Shown: positions 33,906 through 41,836 of the stretch, in pieces
How positions within the stretch are numbered: position 1 is the first letter of the stretch
Layout of the letters: every line of letters starts with the position of its first letter
From: Strongylocentrotus droebachiensis
Lineage: Eukaryota; Echinodermata; Echinoidea; Camarodonta; Strongylocentrotidae
Reading direction: 5' to 3'
Length of the DNA stretch: 64,000 nt
NCBI GenBank assembly: GCA_035222895.1
Contig: JAVYIG010001841.1
Span: 62,001 to 126,000, forward strand
Notes under the pieces: generated by a model
Told to the model about the DNA's origin: nothing
Databases searched by the model: none
The model's input: only the letters and a program-made list of their open reading frames with translations
Program-made: the position numbers and the translations under genes

Positions 33906-36357
33906 GACCTCTCTTTTCCGATATCACTAATGAAAGACTGGTCGTGGTATATTGGTTCATACACTTGACTCCCGACCAAGGTATGAAGATTCGAATCTCA
34001 GGCCGACACTGACGTCATTTGGCAAGATGTTAATCAACATTAAATGAGTAACCTATCGCTTTCGTAATAATACTCGCAGGGCCTTCAGGGGGAACAGTAG
34101 GAACTTTTAGATTTGCACGTCAACAGCTTTGACTGCAACGCGTGACGTCATTTTAAGGCACTGCGCATGCGTTACGTCGTCTCAGTCGGCGATCGAGAAT
34201 GCCTCAACCTTGATTTTCCTAAATCTAGTACATGCATACATACATATTGATATTTATATAGCGCCTTTACATGCTCAAGGTACTAGTATATGCCGCGTGC
34301 GCATAAAATATACAGTTCCTCAGGTAGACAAAGGAACATCCCTTCCCTGCTATTATGTAAAAAATGTCTAGAACAGGTGTCACATGCATAACAGCAGTGA
34401 AGGGATGTTCTTTTGTTGAGGGTAGAATGAGGAACTGTATATTTTGACCTCTTTCTTTTTGTCCGTGATGTTCATAGTGTTACTTCCTGCATGCATGAAT
34501 ATCGTCGAGTGCAATCTAAAAGATTTCTAATTGTAGTCAACATGGGCAGTTAAGTACGTTGACACGCATGATCAGTCGGCGTTCGTCGTGTTCTCGTCCA
34601 CTCAATTTAAAAGTCCCTAATATTGAAGCTGATGAGAGTTCCCTGGATTAACAATGTTACATATGGTAGGCCTAAAATCTTGCCCGTTTGCAACTCTTTG
34701 CTCGCCTTTCTTCATAAACTTACAGTTCATGAAGAGTCTTCGAAAACCTACCGCACACTTTACGATCTCACCGCGGTCCCATTCTGGAAGAACTTGCAAT
34801 ATTAACATTTTACTATGAACATTCAAACTTCTAAAATATTAATGATCGATTATTTGAACAATTAAATGATTAATCAAATCATTATTTCAATGAATTTCAA
34901 GCTTCCTTAGAGGAAAACCTAACAATGATTATCGTAGTGACGTCATCATACGAAAGTGCCACAATCTACGATTTGAAGCCCATTTCGCTTTTTATTCTAA
35001 CTAGAATGCTTAAATGCAGTCAAATTCCGGTTGTTAGTATTCTTATCAGTTTCCATAAACGTTAAATAAGGAAGATGTTCTTTGTTTCGATTTCTATATG
35101 TAATATAATTACCATTTCTGTGTACACTATGCGATGCGATAGGCTTACCAAATTCCCTTAGACAAAAATCTTTCTTTCCATTGCGGTGAATATTTTGAGA
35201 AAAAAGTAATTTTTCTTAGTTTGGATTTTAATCCTGAGTCAAAGTTGAACAAGAGCAACTAAATACTGTAAACTATGACGTAAAAACTCTCGCTAGTTTC
35301 TATGATTACTTAATTTTGTTTCTCTCGATTTATAGCATTTATTCACTTTTCCATCCTATACATTTCCGCTATCAGTGTTCCAGTATAATTAATATAAAAA
35401 GCGCCCTCCAAAGTTTTAAAAGTCGACATATTTGTATGAATTATGGTTGCGACTATAGGCCACTCAGTATTGGCAAAGAGAGAAAGAGAGAGATTTTTGT
35501 GTGAGTAATTTCTATTTAGCTGTCATTCAATATCAAAACAATACAAATAAGGTTTTCAAATCCCATCCTTTTCATTATGATAACATAATACAATTAACTT
35601 AATTCATGTACAATTCCTAAATGACGACCGAAAACAAATGACTGAATGATATCAGGTTTAATGTACTACTCAACATCACTACGTCGCCCAAACAAAACCC
35701 GCTACCAGGCGCCTACGCAAGGGGGGGGGGGGGGGCTTAACCTCACCCTCAATTTTTATTTATGTGTGTGTTTTGGAGGAAGTTTTGAAATACAAAAAAA
35801 TTATAATAATTATTTTAAAATGTGTGCTAAAGGGTGACAAAAAATGCCCTTACCCCCTCCCTATACTGAACGAAGTATCGGTCGGCATAATTTTCCAATT
35901 TCCGGGACAAAAAAACAAAGTGCTCTTACCCCCCCCCCCCCCCCCCTCCCCCCCCCCCCCCCCTCCCTCAATTTTTGTTTGTATGTGTGTGTTTTGGAGA
36001 AACCCCCTCCTCAAATTACCACCAAAAAAAAAAAAAAATTAAAAATTAAAAAAAATGTGCTAAAGGGTGACCAATTTCCGGGACCAAAAAAAAAAAAAAA
36101 AGAGATCCCTAATACAATAAAAGTCATTTGTCATCGACCTCGAATAACTCTGTAAAAAAAAAAGTGGGGATGTAACTATTCGCACATGATCAAAATGCGA
36201 AACATGAGATAAAGCACCCTTTATTTAGCTTCCTAAAATGGGCATTACATCTCGTACATTCTCTCTCACATGTTGTTTTTCTATCAAAAATAATCAGAAA
36301 ACCTTATATTCTCACCTTCATGATACTTGTCCATCCTTGTTTACCGTGAGCAGACAT
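20459..36357 (-). CDS. Type II membrane kringle protein, copy B (six exons, complete)
   Basis: Exons in transcript order: 36316-36357, 31700-31755, 25284-25399, 22984-23247, 22284-22367, 20459-20700. Splice sites and phases equal those of copy A, giving 804 nt and 267 residues. The domain order is the same: cytoplasmic N-terminus, hydrophobic anchor, six-cysteine kringle, Thr-rich stalk and C-terminal region. Differences from copy A include V55E inside the membrane segment, K43R, S46L, Y96N, H104Q, R111G, K170E and a Pro-to-Leu change in LIPKPAQ. There is also an in-frame 15-base loss of MQSPE-type residues near the C-terminus. No stop or frameshift is seen. It may be a functional paralogue or the other allele of copy A. 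V55E weakens the anchor, but a long hydrophobic run (AVIAVVVIGVLTV) remains. Confidence 0.72.
22284..22367 (-). CDS. Thr-rich stalk exon, copy B
   Basis: Same length and phase as copy A; one substitution, Lys to Glu. Confidence 0.7.
22984..23247 (-). CDS. Kringle domain exon, copy B
   Basis: A 264-base phase 1-1 exon with all six kringle cysteines. Its three amino-acid differences from copy A lie between the YRG and GLDGNLC motifs. Confidence 0.93.
23407..24111. mobile_element. 705 bp PIF/Harbinger-like MITE
   Basis: Ends AGGCCCGGTCACACAGGG and GTGTGACCGGGCCT with TTA on both sides (23404-23406, 24112-24114). Copy A has the empty site. The interior is CpG-rich and repeats GCGCATACAGG and CTAGCGCGCTGGACG motifs in both orientations. 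The long ORFs through it, up to 187 codons on the plus strand, are by-products of this composition, not transposase. Confidence 0.88.
24176..24235. mobile_element. 60 bp hAT-like mini-insertion
   Basis: Flanked by an 8 bp duplication, GGATCACT (24168-24175, 24236-24243). Copy A carries one GGATCACT (3856-3863) and no insert. The right end CCTGCGTACGCGCCTG is the same as in the 417 bp element at 24440. The middle is a C-run. Confidence 0.85.
24440..24856. mobile_element. 417 bp hAT-like element rich in G-runs
   Basis: TIRs CAGGCGCGTACGCAGG and its complement with the 8 bp duplication TAGCTAGG (24432-24439, 24857-24864). The body is G-runs and C-runs with repeated CGCAACGACTCAGCC and CGCTGAATAAGCGG segments. 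No ORF of meaning. Relatives lie at 24176, about 35705 and 43283-43393. Confidence 0.88.
25197..25252. repeat. AAT microsatellite with short insert (copy B only)
   Basis: (AAT)n followed by CAATATTTATAAAGCGCAAC, bracketed by AGTA. It looks like the tail of a truncated retroelement. Copy A lacks it. Confidence 0.55.
25284..25399 (-). CDS. Kringle gene copy B, signal-anchor exon
   Basis: Reads RICGIASGGGRTPLSM, then the hydrophobic anchor with Glu in place of Val55. The splice sites are intact. Confidence 0.7.
25556..25801. other. Insertion of unknown type in copy B
   Basis: About 246 bases between homologous flanks, with (AAT)n in the middle and a T-run at the right end. No TIR is seen. Confidence 0.55.
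26261..26450. mobile_element. 190 bp foldback MITE with CAG duplication
   Basis: Arms of about 43 bp (G-run, CGTTTCATGAAACAGTTAGT, CGGTGGTTTTCACCGACT) with few mismatches. CAG lies on both sides (26258-26260, 26451-26453), and there is a single CAG in copy A. The motif TTTTCACCGAC recurs internally. Confidence 0.88.
26559..26954. mobile_element. 396 bp TTAA-flanked MITE, copy B
   Basis: Ends AGATAAAGACCA and TGGTCTTTACCT between TTAA at 26555-26558 and 26955-26958. The empty site ACTTAAGCAAC is in copy A. A second member is at 39288-39657. Confidence 0.88.
27521..27679 (+). mobile_element. CR1/L2-like LINE reverse-transcriptase remnant
   Basis: An open frame reads QYAQNSAARI, then RKFDHITPSLIALHWLPIKQ, RIEYKIMLLTWKASHGYAP. 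This is the typical tail of jockey/CR1-clade reverse transcriptases (QNAAAR..., HITP...LHWLP...RI.YK). It is truncated on both sides by the minisatellite and unrelated DNA. Confidence 0.85.
27688..28645. repeat. Expanded GTCCTAGGGGGTAGT minisatellite, copy B
   Basis: About 950 bp against 260 bp in copy A. Basic 17-21 bp units form higher-order units of about 60 bp (GTAGTCGTCCTAGAGGGTGG, TTGCCCTAGGGGTGG, TTGACCAGGAGGTAGG). A short left part is in inverse orientation. Confidence 0.93.
28883..29390 (-). mobile_element. 508 bp TTAA-flanked MITE, member 1
   Basis: Perfect inverted ends AGGTACTATGTCCC / GGGACATAGTACCT between TTAA sites. Copy A shows the empty site. It contains an 82-codon minus-strand frame, related to that of member 2, of unknown meaning. 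Confidence 0.88.
30240..30357 (-). ncRNA. 7SL-RNA-like sequence, copy B
   Basis: Same as the copy A sequence at 13200-13318 except for a short CTGAAT duplication. It duplicated with the segment and is not independent evidence. Confidence 0.5.
30361..30650 (+). mobile_element. tRNA-derived SINE, copy B
   Basis: Homologue of the SINE at 13322, duplicated with the segment. Confidence 0.85.
30741..31389 (+). mobile_element. 649 bp TTAA-flanked MITE, member 2, with nested insertion
   Basis: Same ends AGGTACTATGTCCC as member 1 and opposite orientation. A smaller element of about 120 bp (ends GACTTTTAGATTTGC and GCGAATCTAAAAGTC, about 31108-31230) interrupts it. Confidence 0.85.
31700..31755 (-). 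CDS. Kringle gene copy B, exon 2
   Basis: Same 18 residues as copy A (TYPWTTNFLIVKMIAFCN), with acceptor CTTTCAACAG and donor CAACAG|GTAAC. Confidence 0.6.
31891..32150. repeat. CT microsatellites
   Basis: (CT)n at 31891-31988 and 32113-32147, homologous to the tracts near 14118 and 15548. ORFs here are artefacts. Confidence 0.95.
32335..33078. mobile_element. Possible TIR element in copy B
   Basis: Present only in B. Imperfect inverted ends ATCAGGGACGTGATAGA / TTTCACCTCCCTGAT. No recognisable protein. Confidence 0.45.
33590..33905 (+). mobile_element. SINE body with (TTA)n tail
   Basis: GCAAGACATTGATCTACATT, CTCCACCCAGGTGTTAAATG, GGTTACCCGGTAGGATGCG, ending in (ATT)n. The tRNA head is missing. 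A second head-containing fragment follows at about 33945-34110. Confidence 0.8.
34098..34620. mobile_element. TIR element with ACTTTTAGATTTGC ends
   Basis: Outer ends resemble the small nested element at 31108-31230. The interior holds an inverted repeat (ACAGTTCCTC..GGAACATCCCTTC with its complement, 34308-34440). Confidence 0.6.
35705..36140. repeat. G/C-run dispersed repeat
   Basis: Starts AGGCGCCTACGCAAGGGGG, close to the hAT-like TIR at 24440, followed by C-runs and A-runs. ORFs rich in Pro or Lys are artefacts. Confidence 0.6.
36316..36357 (-). CDS. Kringle gene copy B, first coding exon
   Basis: MSAHGKQGWTSIMK with donor AAG|GTGAGA, phase 0. Conserved with copy A although flanking sequence differs, which supports it as a real exon. 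Confidence 0.6.
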
Positions 36358-36654
36358 GATGATATTCGATCGCTGCAAAACAACCCAGTTCTAGAGCCTT
36401 ATTGTGTTGGCAAATCAGCTCATATGATTATGCGGGAAATGAGCCTTCCGATATGAGCCTGTCAGTATCTTGTTGAATTACTGGTGATACAAAATTGAAT
36501 TGTATACGAAAGGAGTAGCCCAGTCGGATGAAAATGCAGAAAACGAACCCAGGGATTCTGACAAACAGTAGAGGGCGTACTTCCGATGGCATCTCAAAGA
36601 GATTCGATCATACACAGTATGTCATCTCAGGTAAAGGCGAAGTGCATCCATTTT

Positions 36655-36661
36655 CTTTATA
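36655..36661 (-). promoter_or_regulatory. TATA-like box of kringle gene copy B
   Basis: Minus-strand TATAAAG about 300 bases upstream of the exon 1 ATG, in the same context as in copy A. Confidence 0.35.
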
Positions 36662-36951
36662 AAGCCCACTGCGCACACTATTAATTGCTATGATTGACAA
36701 ACATATTGTAATTTTATCAAATTTGAACATTGGTGGCGTTTTACTCGAAAAAGAAAATGACAATTCGTACGCATGCAGACTTTATAGTGACTCGCAACCG
36801 TAAAGCCCATGATACCCAGACGTTCAACTGTTTAACTATAATATTTCGCTATGAGACTGTCAAGAATCTCACACAAAAAAATATCCTATATGCTCGAGTT
36901 TCCTTTGGGAAGTCCTTTGCAAATTGTTCAATCAGTTCGTAAACCTATAGG

Positions 36952-37069
36952 CCCGAATTCACAAAGGAGGTATGTCGACTAACCGATGTAGTATTATGTG
37001 CGTCATAATGACGCGTTTCGACGCGTTTCAAACCTAGGTTTGTCGACAAACCTCCTTTGTGAATTCGGG
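36952..37069. mobile_element. 118 bp palindromic MITE
   Basis: A 19 bp perfect inverted repeat, CCCGAATTCACAAAGGAGG, at both ends. The centre has TGTCGAC and ACGCGTTTC motifs. Confidence 0.8.
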
Positions 37070-37149
37070 GGAGGGGGGAGGCTTTAAAGTCACACTGATT
37101 ACCCTAAAGCTGCAGACACTCCCCACATCTCTAATGGGCAATGTGTATA

Positions 37150-37813
37150 CAGTGTGAGTCAAAAAAAAAGTTTACACCTAGAAAATTGCTAATTATTTTA
37201 AAAATCATCTATGAGCAGTAAAATATTATACATCTTATGAAAGAGTTTTTGTATCCCAAATCATTTGGTATCATTTTTGTGTGGTATATGTTCACGATTG
37301 GATTAACAGGGGGCATTGTTTGCGAGAGTGCAAAATCGACTTGCGCCAAAGTTGCTTATGTGATGTTTGAATAAAATAATTGGGATTTCGGTATTAATTT
37401 GGTCTTTGCAGATCCAGATAACATCCCTAAGAAAATTAATCATGCCACACATATCAAATATCGAATATAAAATATCAACGAACAATTGTGCGCGCGTGTG
37501 TTTGTGTGTGTGACTTTTCTTCTGCAAAAAACATATGCAATGCATTTCATTTGAGACATTCACTTCATTCTCTCACTCCGCTAATCCCAACATAATACAT
37601 ACTGTAGGCATCACTTTGGCGCAAGTCGATTTGTGCACTCTCGCAAACAATGCCTCATGTGCATCCAAGCGTGAACACATACCACACAAACATTATACCA
37701 AATGATTTGGGATAAACACTCTTTCATAAGATGTATGATACTTTACTGTTCATAGATGATTTTAGAAATAATAAGCAATTTTCTAGTTGTAAACTTTTTT
37801 TTGACTCACACGG
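37150..37813. mobile_element. 664 bp long-TIR foldback element (mariner-like ends)
   Basis: TA lies on both sides (37148-37149, 37814-37815). Ends CAGTGTGAGTCAAAA / TTTTGACTCACACGG extend into arms of over 60 bp (TTTACACCT, AATTGCTAATTATT, ATCATCTATGA). No transposase. Confidence 0.88.
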
Positions 37814-37834
37814 TATGTGTCCTTGTCTGAATTT

Positions 37835-39287
37835 TGTTGCCCCGCTCCCGCGCGAAGCGCTAAAGCTTTGACGTTTCATTTAATTATTACTCTTAATCCT
37901 TGTCTGAATAGATTTTCGCCCATCCCACGCGAAGCGCTGAAGCTTTGACGGTTCATTGAATCATTAGAGAAAGAAGACGATTCGTTCTCCCATCCCGCGC
38001 GAAACGCTGAAGCTTTGACGGTTCATTAAATCATTAGAGAAACTGGAGGATTCGTTGTACTGTTTTCAACTCTTAATCCTTGTCTGAATTTAGTTTTCCC
38101 CCTCCCGCGCAAAGCTTTGAAGTTTCATTAAATTTTACTCTTAATCCTTGTCTGAAGCGAAGCGCGGAAGCTTTCATGTTTCATAAAATTGACGTTTCAT
38201 TTAATTATTACTCTTAATAAGCCTTTTCGTAAATACTATCTGCGCATGGGCAGATAAAGGTCATTTCTGATAAAATTGTAAAACCCACCGACAGGAATAC
38301 GTGCTCATGTCATGTAGTCATTATTCATGTGTGCACCTGCGGTACATTCTTATGAAACAAGAGGGCAAACAAAAGCTTTTCATGAAGCACATACATGACT
38401 TGGCATTGATTATTCTAAAATACCCAAAGTGGGACTTCTCCATGAGTAAAACATCTGTGGATATTTGGGGTCATTTGACCCATGTGCTAATTACGAAAAG
38501 GCTTATCCTTGTCTGAATAGATTTTCGCCCATCCCACGCGAAGCGCTGAAGCTCTGACGGTTCATTGAATCATTAGAGAAAGAAGACGATTCGTTCCCCC
38601 ATCCCGCGCGAAACGCTGAAGCTTTGACGGTTCATTAAATCATTAGAGAAAGAAGACGATTCGTTGTACCGTTCTCTACTCTCAATCTTTTTCTGAATAT
38701 AGTTTCCCACTCCCGCGCGAAGCGTGGAAGCTACGACGATTCATTAAATTATTAGAGGAAGAGGAATACTCGTTGTACCGTTCTTTACTCTTAATGCTTG
38801 TCTGAATTCAATTCCCCCTTCTGCACAAAGCACGGAAGCTTTATCGTCTCATTACATTTTTCTCTTAATCCTTGTCTGAAGCGTAGCGCGAAAGCTACGA
38901 CGATTCATTACATTATTAGAGAGAGAAGACGATTCGTTGTACCGGTCTTTACTCTTAATCCTTGTCTGAATTCAGCTTTCCCCTTCCCGCGCAAAGCGCG
39001 GAAGCTACGACGATTCATTAAATTATTAGAGAAAGAAGACAAATTGTTGTACCGTTCTTTACTCTTAATCCTTGTCTACATTCAGTTTCCCCCTTCCGCG
39101 CAAAGCGAGGAAGCTTTGACGTTTCATTAGTTTTTTAGAGAGAGAAGACGATTCGTTGTACTGTTCCTTACTCTTAATCCTTGTCCGAGTTCAGTTTTCC
39201 CCCTTCCGTGCAAAGCGCGGAAGCTTTGACGATTCATTAAATTATTAGAGAAAGAAGACGATTCGTTGTACCGTTCTCTACTCTTAA
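37835..39287 (+). repeat. GCGCGAAGCGCGG satellite array 2
   Basis: About a dozen units of the family at 7780-9240, interrupted at 38219-38504 and ended by the MITE at 39288. A last partial unit follows at 39658-39740. Confidence 0.9.
38219..38504. mobile_element. 286 bp MITE inside the satellite
   Basis: Inverted ends AAGCCTTTTCGTAA / TTACGAAAAGGCTT interrupt a CTCTTAATCCTTGTCTG unit, with AT on each side. Confidence 0.75.
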
Positions 39288-39657
39288 AGGTAACGACCAG
39301 TTCTGGTCATGATGCGATTGCATTGTGAAAGAAACGTTGTGGAATCGATCAGAAAAGGCTGATCATCTAGCATATAAGTATTGGTGTGTACTGCAAGGTT
39401 CTGGATTCATCGAAATGATAACAAATTTGGCCCAGTCTTGGTAAAGTTACAAGCACTGTACACAGAAAGATGTATATGGGACCACGCGACACGTGCGCGA
39501 TATCTATGCGGTCCGGATAGATATATCAATTAGTAGACGGTTTCCCTGCTAAATTTGAATCATCACGTATTAGTCAAAATATATTCTTCCACATGATTGT
39601 TAATAAGAGCTTCCATTTCATTTGTTAAGAGGGGGGCTTTTTTCCAAAACTGGTCTT
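39288..39657. mobile_element. 370 bp TTAA-flanked MITE in satellite
   Basis: Same family as 26559-26954, inserted in the TTAA of a CTCTTAATCC satellite unit. The TTAA is doubled. Confidence 0.85.
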
Positions 39658-39789
39658 TTAATCCTTGTCTGTATTCAGTTTCCTCCTCCACACGAGACGC
39701 GGAACCTTTGACGTTTATTAAATTATTACTCTTAAACCTGAACCCTCCCCCTTTTCTCATTTTCTAAACAGCAGCGCCATTTTACCGCA

Positions 39790-40075
39790 ATCTCCTGACA
39801 GGTGGGGGTGTCCACCCCCACACCCCCTGTAGCAAAGCCCCTGGTTGTTTTCCCTTCTAATTATTATCCTTTTCCCCCTTTTCTCTCTTCCGCCTCTCGC
39901 CCTTTTCTTCCTTTTCCATTTTCTTTCTTTTCCTCTCCTTTTTCTTTCCCCTCCTTTTCCCCCTTTTTCTTTCCCCCCTTCCCCCCTTTTATTTTTTTGA
40001 CCGGGGGGGGGGGGGGGGGCACGTGCCCCCTTTGCCCCCTTGAATCCACCACTGTATATCGTTTGAGTCTTTCAT
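39790..40075. repeat. Pyrimidine/poly-G dispersed repeat
   Basis: A CT/T-rich tract then a G-run, GCACGTGCCCCC and CTTGAATCCACCACTG. The ORF on each strand is low-complexity. Confidence 0.65.
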
Positions 40076-40129
40076 GATTAAATTGTGCTTATTAAAAACC
40101 CCATCAGGATTATTTTTTTCCCTTCTCTA

Positions 40130-40445
40130 TAAAATGTAGATTTTCGCACTGCGACCTCAAAAATCTTAGAATCTTTGCTCACTCGCTCCGCTCCCTTGCA
40201 AATAACATTTTCAGACCATCACCCCCAACTTGGAAGTATGATGCCTATTAAGCAAAGTATCTTGGATCATGTGAAAAGACAACAAATGTCGAAATCCTCC
40301 CTGATAATGTAATCTCAATACACCAATGTCTAAACATTGTATATTTTCGCTTTAAGGTATTCCTTTGCAGGTGTCCTTTCTTTCTAGAAAGTGCCTTTTT
40401 TTCTTGGAGCCCTCCTAATTTGTAAAACGCTCCGCCGCCCCTGGA
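40130..40445. repeat. Dispersed repeat, member 1
   Basis: Shares CCTGATAATGT, CAATGTCTA, ATTGTATATTTT and GCTTT..GG.ATT.CCTTT in order with 48890-49145. An unidentified TE fragment. Confidence 0.6.
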
Positions 40446-41690
40446 AATGGGAAATGGTTATTAAGGAATCCAAGAATAGGGGAGAGACGGGGGCAGAAAA
40501 AGAGACAGGCATGGAACGAGGTAGACGTTGTTACGAATATGCCAATTAGATGATTCGCAATATGCTAATGTTAGACGTTACCCTAGTTGAGTATAATAAA
40601 CCACGAATTCGGATCAATAGGTAACAAATCGTCTCGATTTTCTTATTATATTAATATAATTCTAAGTTGTGAAAGGGCAAATTGTAAGTTAATTGCCCCG
40701 ACTCAACAACGTAAGCGTGCGAGTGCTGTGTACATGTATGTAACCAAGAAAGAAGGATGGGTTGTCAGCCTTTCTCACTTTATACTTATGACTAGGGTAT
40801 CTGATGATAGTCTTGGGGTTCCGATTAATAAATCTTATTATCAATAACATGAAACGATATGTGTTGCATGTGAATGGCCATGAGTAGATATCTCATAGAT
40901 CTGTGGCAATTGTTATAATTGATAAGGGGCTTTATGAACCAGGCCCTGATATACATGTGCCTATATTCGACAATAATATTTGTCGATTGCATGTGGAGGA
41001 GTAACATGTTGTAAGACAATGTAGACAACTGTTGTATCCGAAGAAGTTGATGTCCTATTTCTGATACCTTTATATGCGTCATATAAGGACGAACCCATTT
41101 TCTACTAATTTTGAAGAGATTTGTGCCAATTAAATACGAACCGACATTTCCCATTGTAATGGACGTCTGCTGACTATAGCGGATATGAAAAGTAGGTTAT
41201 CCTACATAAAAATAATAACAATGGTATTTCGATTTCAAAAATGTATGTCTACACAACATGTATTTTTCCAGATATCTGAACAGGATCTTCCTCATAACAA
41301 GAAAAAAACAATTGAATCCAAGGACATAAATGAACCTATACAGTATAAAGTAGGAAGAATTACCGGATACATCTGCCGTGGTAATCAGATTACTCTGATG
41401 TCTTTGAACTTTAGTATGACAGCCACACCGCCAAAAGAACTCCACGCAGACTCTCCGAACCGAACGATCCTTGACCTGGGCCATTCGGGGTAATCGTTAA
41501 TGTACTATTTTGTTCGGTATAATGTGATCGGTCTGGTGTTGGTCTCGTTGTTGTGACTAGGGTCTTACGGATGAAAGTATTTAAATGGTAGTTGAATTGA
41601 TGCAGCGACTAGTTATTCAAAACATTGCGCTGTTGGATGCACATGCACAGAGAGGGCTTTTCCCGCTACCAATTCTTGATAGAGATAATC

Positions 41691-41836
41691 ATGTTAAGTC
41701 GACGCAGCATGTGCAGTGTTTCGGTTTTGGCGTTGATCTTTATCGCCGGTCCAGCCATCATCGAGTTGCCAGGAGCTGAAGCGGGGATGTGCGGATGCCC
41801 ACCGCTATGGACGGGCTTTAATGATCATTGCTACCG
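41691..41836 (+). CDS. C-type lectin exon 1 (signal peptide)
   Basis: Start ATG with signal peptide and the first CTLD cysteines (CGCPPLW..HCY). Donor ACCG|GTGAGT, phase 2. Confidence 0.9.

Larger units (their letters stand above)
20166..36695. repeat. Segmental duplication, copy B
   Basis: Direct copy of 217-16560. It alone carries 23407-24111, 24176-24235, 24440-24856, 25556-25801, 26261-26450, 26559-26954, 28883-29390, 30741-31389, about 32335-33078 and a 3 kb repeat block to about 36225. The gene it holds is intact. Confidence 0.95.
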
